Assembly: GCA_027731885.1 (NCBI GenBank)
Contig: JAQCAO010000012.1
Coordinates: 1-18,172, forward strand
Source: Actinomycetota bacterium
GTDB taxonomy: Bacteria > Actinomycetota > Actinomycetes > Nanopelagicales > Nanopelagicaceae
Length of the DNA stretch: 18,172 nt
Direction: 5' to 3'
The position numbers and the translations under genes are program-made. Under the pieces are notes generated by a model. The model did not search any database, was not told the DNA's origin, and saw only the letters and a program-made list of their open reading frames with translations. The stretch's first letter is position 1. Each line of letters starts with the position of its first letter. Below are positions 13,504-18,172 of the stretch, in pieces.

Positions 13504-14394
13504 TTGAATAAAGAGAAACTTGGCCTTGTTTATGGGCTTGGTGCCTATGTGCTCTGGGGGCTCTTCCCTCTTTACTGGCCGCTGCTCAAGCCAGCGGCAT
13601 CACCGGAGATAGTTTCACATCGCGCCGTTTGGACCATGGTTTTTTGTTTTATTATTCTTGCGATCACTAAATCACTGAAATCAACTTTAGCCACCATTAA
13701 ACGTCCAAAAGTCGCCGCTAAACTCTTTGCAGCTTCTATTTTAGTTTCGATCAACTGGTTAATCTATATCTGGGCTACAAATAACGGGCACGTAGTGGAA
13801 GCATCGAAAGGGTGTATTATTTACCCACTGATCGCCATCACCTTTGGAATTCTTCTTCTTAAAGAGCGCATGCGTCGCCTGCAATGGGTATCTGTTTCAA
13901 TAGCGACGATTGGTGTTCTTGTTCTGACGATTGATTATGGACGTCTTCCCTGGGTTGCTTTTGGAGTGGCGCTCTCCTGGGGAACCTACGGATTAATTAA
14001 AAAACAACTTAACTTAGGCGCTGTTGAAGGGCTAGCGATTGAAACGTTGATCGCATTTATTCCATATTGCGCTTATCTAGTATTTTTAGGCTCCAAAGGA
14101 GAAGGTCAATTTGGCCAGGGGGTATCCCTCACAATCTTATTGATTAGCGCTGGCGCTGTTACCGCCATACCCCTACTTTTGTTTAATGCTTCCACAACTC
14201 GCTTACCTTTAACAACAATTGGTCTGCTGCAATACATAACTCCAACTCTGACTTTTATCATTGGCGTTTGGGTTAATCACGAAGTAATGTCAACGGCCCG
14301 TTGGATTGGCTTTTTTGTTATCTGGATTGCGCTATTTGTTTTAGCTTACGATTTAGTTCGTTCAGGCAGAACGGTCAATAACAGCATCGCATAG
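13504..14394 (+). CDS. rarD: RarD-type EamA/DMT superfamily permease
   Basis: This 296-residue integral membrane protein has about ten hydrophobic segments. The RarD hallmark near the start is YGLGAYVLWGLFPLYWPLLK, with EIVSHRAVW after it; further in are LLKERMRRLQW and LQYITPTLTFIIGVW. RarD proteins belong to the drug/metabolite transporter superfamily, and their natural substrate is poorly known. The proposed start is TTG at 13504, the codon immediately after the yajQ stop and in the same frame. No Shine-Dalgarno precedes it and no ATG occurs before the first helix, so it probably relies on coupling to yajQ. Its last 33 bases overlap the end of the convergent polyprenyl synthase gene. Confidence 0.88.
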   Translation: MNKEKLGLVYGLGAYVLWGLFPLYWPLLKPAASPEIVSHRAVWTMVFCFIILAITKSLKSTLATIKRPKVAAKLFAASILVSINWLIYIWATNNGHVVEASKGCIIYPLIAITFGILLLKERMRRLQWVSVSIATIGVLVLTIDYGRLPWVAFGVALSWGTYGLIKKQLNLGAVEGLAIETLIAFIPYCAYLVFLGSKGEGQFGQGVSLTILLISAGAVTAIPLLLFNASTTRLPLTTIGLLQYITPTLTFIIGVWVNHEVMSTARWIGFFVIWIALFVLAYDLVRSGRTVNNSIA

Positions 14395-15351
14395 TGAAAA
14401 GAGTGCGCCAGTTGCTGGGTTAACTGGCAAAGGACCTAGAGCGGCTCTCGCTTGTTTAGCTACCTGACCAAGTTGCTCTCGCGCTTGGTTCAAACCATCG
14501 TGGCCCCGAAGTGTCCGCAATACTTGGTGCACGGTCTCTTCATCGTGAATTGGCGCACTTAAAAGGCGTTGCAGCTCGGCATCTTCACTCCTGCCAGATG
14601 CCATCACATTAAGCGTTACTAAAGTTAGAACACCTTCACGTAAATCTGTTCCTGGGGTCTTTCCTGATTGATTTGATTCACTGGCGATATCAATTACATC
14701 GTCAGCTAATTGAAATGCGATTCCAATCTGCTCGCCAAATTTAGTTAACGTTTCAGTAATTTCGCGAGATGCACCAGAAAGCAACCCCCCAAAACGCGCA
14801 CTAGTCGCTATTAGTGAACCGGTCTTATCCCCCACCACGCGCAGGTAATGAGCAAGTGGATCCTCACCGTTTTGTGGTCCTTGCGTCTCCATAATCTGAC
14901 CAATTACTAAACGCTCAAAGGTGCGCGCCTGTAACCGCACCGCTTCTGGTCCAAGGTCAGCAAGCAAATCAGATGCTTTAGAGAATAAATAATCTCCAGT
15001 TAAAATCGCAATGGTATTTCCCCAACGATTATTAGCGCTTTCAACGCCGCGGCGAAGAAGTGCTTCATCCATTACATCATCGTGATAAAGCGTCGCTAAA
15101 TGTGTAAGTTCGCAGACCACTGCTGCCGGAATAATCTCTTTACGTGTGCTATCGCCGAAATGTGAAGAAATTAGAGTTAGCAGCGGACGTAAACGCTTCC
15201 CTCCGGCCGCGACTAAATGTCTGGAAGTTTCTTCTACAAGCGGATAATCACCCTTAATATGTTCGCGCAGTAACTCTTCTACGCCCTTCATACCCAGAGC
15301 CAGATCAGCCTCTAATGAGGGATCCAGATCTGGAATTCCGAAAGTTGACAT
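14362..15351 (-). CDS. Long-chain polyprenyl diphosphate synthase
   Basis: This 329-residue trans-prenyltransferase has GGKRLRP at 50-56, the first Asp-rich motif DDVMD at 91-95 and the second, DDVID, at 217-221. It condenses isopentenyl diphosphate units onto an allylic primer. Small residues and absence of a bulky block ahead of the first motif, together with the location beside Complex I genes, suggest it makes the menaquinone side chain. Chain length cannot be read with certainty. The ATG at 15351 shares a base with the nuoN stop (TGATG), so it is probably the last gene of the nuo operon. It ends inside the convergent rarD gene. Confidence 0.93.
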   Translation of the reverse strand: MSTFGIPDLDPSLEADLALGMKGVEELLREHIKGDYPLVEETSRHLVAAGGKRLRPLLTLISSHFGDSTRKEIIPAAVVCELTHLATLYHDDVMDEALLRRGVESANNRWGNTIAILTGDYLFSKASDLLADLGPEAVRLQARTFERLVIGQIMETQGPQNGEDPLAHYLRVVGDKTGSLIATSARFGGLLSGASREITETLTKFGEQIGIAFQLADDVIDIASESNQSGKTPGTDLREGVLTLVTLNVMASGRSEDAELQRLLSAPIHDEETVHQVLRTLRGHDGLNQAREQLGQVAKQARAALGPLPVNPATGALFSLCDAVIDRSA

Positions 15352-16871
15352 CAGCGAAGGAAACTGGCAGTGCTTTGAATGAAATCAATCAAAGGCGTTG
15401 GATAAACTCCAAGAGCTATTGTCACAACAGCAGAAACAATTATTGTGATTTGTGTATTGACTGATGGAATAACAACGGTGGTTCCATCTTCAACTGGATC
15501 TTTAAAGAACATCAAGACGATAACGCGAATATAGAAGAATGCCGCGATGGCGGATGAAAGAACGCCAGTAATCAAAATTGCAGTAGATCCACTTTCGTAG
15601 GCAGCGGAAAAGATTGAAAACTTTCCGATAAATCCACTGGTAAGTGGAATGCCTGCGAAGGCCAGTAAAAATCCTGCGAAAGCAGTCGCTACCCAAGGCG
15701 AACGCTTGCCGAGCCCACTCCAACGATTTAGATCGGTGACTTCACCAGCTGAATCTCGCACCAAGGTCACAACACCGAATGCACCCACCGTGGCCACGCC
15801 GTAGGCGAAGAGATAGAAGATTGAGGCATCTAAACCTGATTTATTGAGCGCGATAACGCCAGATAGAAGGAAACCTGCATGCGCGATAGAAGAGTAAGCG
15901 AGCATGCGCTTAACATCGCGTTGGACGATAGCGACAAGTGAACCAAAGACCATTGTTATTAGGGCTATTGCAATTAACGCTGGGCGCCATTCCCAGTAAG
16001 CCTCAGCAAATGAGACATAAAAGATTCGCAGCATCGCGCCAAAGGCCGCAACTTTTGTGGCTGCTGCCATAAGCGCTGTAACTGCAGTAGGTGCACCTTG
16101 ATAAACATCCGGAGTCCAAGCATGGAAAGGAACTGCGCCAACTTTGAAGAGTAATCCTACGGAGACGAAAGCGATTCCAAGTAGTAGATAAACATCGTTA
16201 CCCGTGCCACCGACTACTGCGGCATGAATTCCGGCAAATGTAGTTGATGCGGAATAGCCATAAAGGTAAGCAATGCCCATCAGGAAGAAGGCTGAAGAGA
16301 ATGCACCAAGCAAGAAGTACTTTAGCGCTGCCTCTTGTGACATCAAGCGACGGCGACGTGAAAGTCCCGCCAGCAAGTAGAGAGGCAGTGATAGGACTTC
16401 TAGAGCAACGAAGAGCGTAATTAGATCAGTTGATACTGTGAAGAGCATCATTCCGGCTACTGCAAAGAGTGTGAGTGGATAGATCTCAGTGACTCTTAAA
16501 TCTTTCTGCAACGCAGTGCGCTCTTCTTCTGAACCAGGAAGCGCCGAAGGTAGCGCGGTGAAATTCTCTTGATCGGCTAATAATAAAACTGCGATTATAG
16601 AAATAATGAGAATCGAAGCCTGAAGCAACATACCTGCGCCATCAAAGGTCACAGACTCCATTGCAGCAGTTGTCGATGCGCCGTTTAGCACACGGATTAG
16701 CGCAGCAAGTGAGAGGACTAGCGAAGACAAGGTGATAAAGAGTTGTGAACCTGCTCGAGCCGAGCGAGGAGCAAACGCTTCAATAAGCACGCCAATAAGT
16801 GCGCCTGCTAAAACGATGAGCATTGGAGCAAGAAGTGAATACTCAAGAGTCGGCGAAACAAAACTAGCCAT
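15351..16871 (-). CDS. nuoN: NADH-quinone oxidoreductase subunit N
   Basis: This 506-residue antiporter-like Complex I subunit has many membrane helices (about 14 expected). It has the signature stretch FKVGAVPFHAWTPDVYQGAP, followed by ATKVAAFGAMLR with another conserved lysine, and RDVKRMLAYSSIAHAGF. It forms part of the proton-pumping membrane arm that couples NADH oxidation to menaquinone reduction. The ATG at 16871 overlaps the nuoM stop (TAATG) and has a GAGGG ribosome site. The next gene downstream, the polyprenyl synthase, overlaps by one base. Confidence 0.97.
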   Translation of the reverse strand: MASFVSPTLEYSLLAPMLIVLAGALIGVLIEAFAPRSARAGSQLFITLSSLVLSLAALIRVLNGASTTAAMESVTFDGAGMLLQASILIISIIAVLLLADQENFTALPSALPGSEEERTALQKDLRVTEIYPLTLFAVAGMMLFTVSTDLITLFVALEVLSLPLYLLAGLSRRRRLMSQEAALKYFLLGAFSSAFFLMGIAYLYGYSASTTFAGIHAAVVGGTGNDVYLLLGIAFVSVGLLFKVGAVPFHAWTPDVYQGAPTAVTALMAAATKVAAFGAMLRIFYVSFAEAYWEWRPALIAIALITMVFGSLVAIVQRDVKRMLAYSSIAHAGFLLSGVIALNKSGLDASIFYLFAYGVATVGAFGVVTLVRDSAGEVTDLNRWSGLGKRSPWVATAFAGFLLAFAGIPLTSGFIGKFSIFSAAYESGSTAILITGVLSSAIAAFFYIRVIVLMFFKDPVEDGTTVVIPSVNTQITIIVSAVVTIALGVYPTPLIDFIQSTASFLR

Positions 16872-18172
16872 TACTTGCCCTCGCTAACTGTTGGCACTGG
16901 ATCGGTAAATCCTTGCTGTGTAATCACAGTCTCAGAAGCTGGATTAATAATATTAAGCAGTGGTGAAGGATAGAACCCGAGAGCGATTATCACTGCCATC
17001 ACTGGAGCGATCGCTACCTTCTCGCGCAAAGTTAGATCAGGTAAATTCTCATTACCAGGAGTTGTTGGGCCGTGTAAGGCGCGTTGTACCGGAATTAATA
17101 TGTAGAGCGCAGCCAATACGATTCCAAATGTGGCGATAACGGCAGCGACTGGGTAGCGAGTAAATGTTCCAACTAGAACCAAGAACTCACTTACGAAACT
17201 GGAGAGTCCTGGAAGCGCCAAACTGGACAGACCTGCAATAAAGAATGACCAAGCCATAATTGGGGTAATTCTCTGAAGTCCCCCGAAATCAGAAATCGTT
17301 GAAGATTTACGACGCGAGATCATAAAGCCGGCTACCAAGAACAGTGCAGCGGTTGAGAAGGCGTGGTTAAACATATAAAGAGTTGAACCAGATAGCCCTT
17401 GCGTTGTCATTGCAAAGATTCCCATAGTAATAAAGCCGAAGTGTGAAATTGAGGTGTATGCAATCAGGCGTTTAATATCTTTAGCGCCAATCGCCAAAAA
17501 AGCACCGTAAAGAATCGAAATAACGGCAAGGGTAATGATCAGAGGTGTAAAGGTTTTGCTCGCATCTGGAAATAGAGTTAAGCAATAACGGATCATTCCA
17601 TATGTTCCAACTTTATCTAGAACGCCTAACAACAAGACAGATGTTCCTGGGGTTGCTGACTTTGCCGCATCTGGCAGCCAAGTATGTAGCGGCCAAAGTG
17701 GCGCTTTGATCGCAAAGGCAATAAAGAAGCCTAGGAATAGAACGTTCTCCATCATCGGCGTAAGCACCGTATGTAACTGCGAGAGAGTGGTGATATCGAA
17801 GGTGCGATTGCCGTAACGAGTTGCCATCACAAAAATTCCGATAATTGAGGCCAACATCAACAGTCCACCAAAGAGGCTGTAGAGCAAGAACTTAACAGCT
17901 GCTGCTGCACGTTCGCCTGAACCATAACCGCCGATTAAGAAGTAAACCGGCACCAACATCGCTTCAAAGAAAACGTAGAACAAGAAGACATCTGTTGAAG
18001 CAAATACACCAATCATCATCGTCTCGAGAACAAGAATTAAGGAGTAGAAAGTCTTTGTGCTCCAACGCCCGCCTTCGGATTCATGCCAGCCTGCGACCAC
18101 AACAACTGGAGTTAAAAGTACCGACATTAGAATTAGTACTAGAGCGATTCCATCGACGCCAAGTGCGTAGTT
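16871..18172 (-). CDS. nuoM: NADH-quinone oxidoreductase subunit M (5' end beyond the window)
   Basis: This is the 3' part of an antiporter-like Complex I subunit, with 433 codons visible. It contains the conserved Glu in FEAMLVPVYFLIGG, the lysine in AIKAPLWPLHTWLPDA, LDKVGTYGMIRY, KDIKRLIAYTSISHFGF and MFNHAFSTAALF. The reading frame is open past the methionine at 18127 to the window edge. The extra residues (NYALGVDGIALVLI) are the conserved region before that methionine in NuoM, so the true start lies outside. The stop overlaps the nuoN start. Confidence 0.96.
   Translation of the reverse strand, partial: NYALGVDGIALVLILMSVLLTPVVVVAGWHESEGGRWSTKTFYSLILVLETMMIGVFASTDVFLFYVFFEAMLVPVYFLIGGYGSGERAAAAVKFLLYSLFGGLLMLASIIGIFVMATRYGNRTFDITTLSQLHTVLTPMMENVLFLGFFIAFAIKAPLWPLHTWLPDAAKSATPGTSVLLLGVLDKVGTYGMIRYCLTLFPDASKTFTPLIITLAVISILYGAFLAIGAKDIKRLIAYTSISHFGFITMGIFAMTTQGLSGSTLYMFNHAFSTAALFLVAGFMISRRKSSTISDFGGLQRITPIMAWSFFIAGLSSLALPGLSSFVSEFLVLVGTFTRYPVAAVIATFGIVLAALYILIPVQRALHGPTTPGNENLPDLTLREKVAIAPVMAVIIALGFYPSPLLNIINPASETVITQQGFTDPVPTVSEGK

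Noticed and set aside
18125..18127. Methionine at 18127 as the start of nuoM.
   Set aside because: The frame continues upstream to the window edge with residues conserved in NuoM, so the gene is cut by the window.

Overview
The window looks like a piece of a compact actinobacterial chromosome with moderate G+C. The best guess is a streamlined freshwater lineage such as Nanopelagicales/acI. This is inferred from gene order and gene density, not proven. Supporting signs are nuoM-nuoN followed directly by a long-chain polyprenyl diphosphate synthase, yajQ close to tRNA-Tyr and then tRNA-Thr, many 1-4 base gene overlaps, frequent GTG/TTG starts, and no intergenic gap over about 185 bases.

Layout from left to right. 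tRNA-Thr(GGU) lies at the left edge. Next comes a long leftward gene train on the minus strand (9627 down to 136). In transcription order it holds mtnA (methylthioribose-1-phosphate isomerase family), a fused class II aldolase/short-chain dehydrogenase, mtnK (methylthioribose kinase family), the two halves of a split transketolase, a RuBisCO-like protein (RLP), a FUSC-type membrane protein and a zinc-less quinone-oxidoreductase-type dehydrogenase. A PsiE-like membrane protein faces the other way at 9811. Then come a beta-propeller (NHL-type) protein, a membrane-anchored DUF1566-type protein, tRNA-Tyr(GUA) and a CopC-type copper protein, all on the minus strand. yajQ and rarD follow on the plus strand. 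On the minus strand at the right are a polyprenyl diphosphate synthase, nuoN and the 3' part of nuoM, which runs off the window.

The point of greatest interest is the six-gene core mtnA / aldolase-SDR / mtnK / transketolase N / transketolase C / RLP. MtnK and MtnA should turn a 5-substituted ribose (5-methylthioribose or 5-deoxyribose, the waste of S-adenosylmethionine chemistry) into a 5-substituted ribulose 1-phosphate. The fused enzyme could split that into DHAP plus a short aldehyde and then process the aldehyde. The RLP lacks several residues needed for CO2 fixation. It could instead isomerise the same ketose phosphate to a 1-substituted xylulose 5-phosphate, a reaction known for the Rhodospirillum rubrum RLP. 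The split transketolase could then cut that product at C2-C3, releasing glyceraldehyde 3-phosphate. This would be a branched salvage route that recovers triose phosphate both ways. No classical methionine-salvage enzymes downstream of MtnA (MtnB, MtnD and so on) are present in the window. The RLP-plus-transketolase branch is a hypothesis, not an established pathway.

The block between tRNA-Tyr and tRNA-Thr (about 12 kb) looks like an insertion between tRNA genes that are usually neighbours in actinobacteria. No integrase, insertion sequence, CRISPR array or att repeat was seen.
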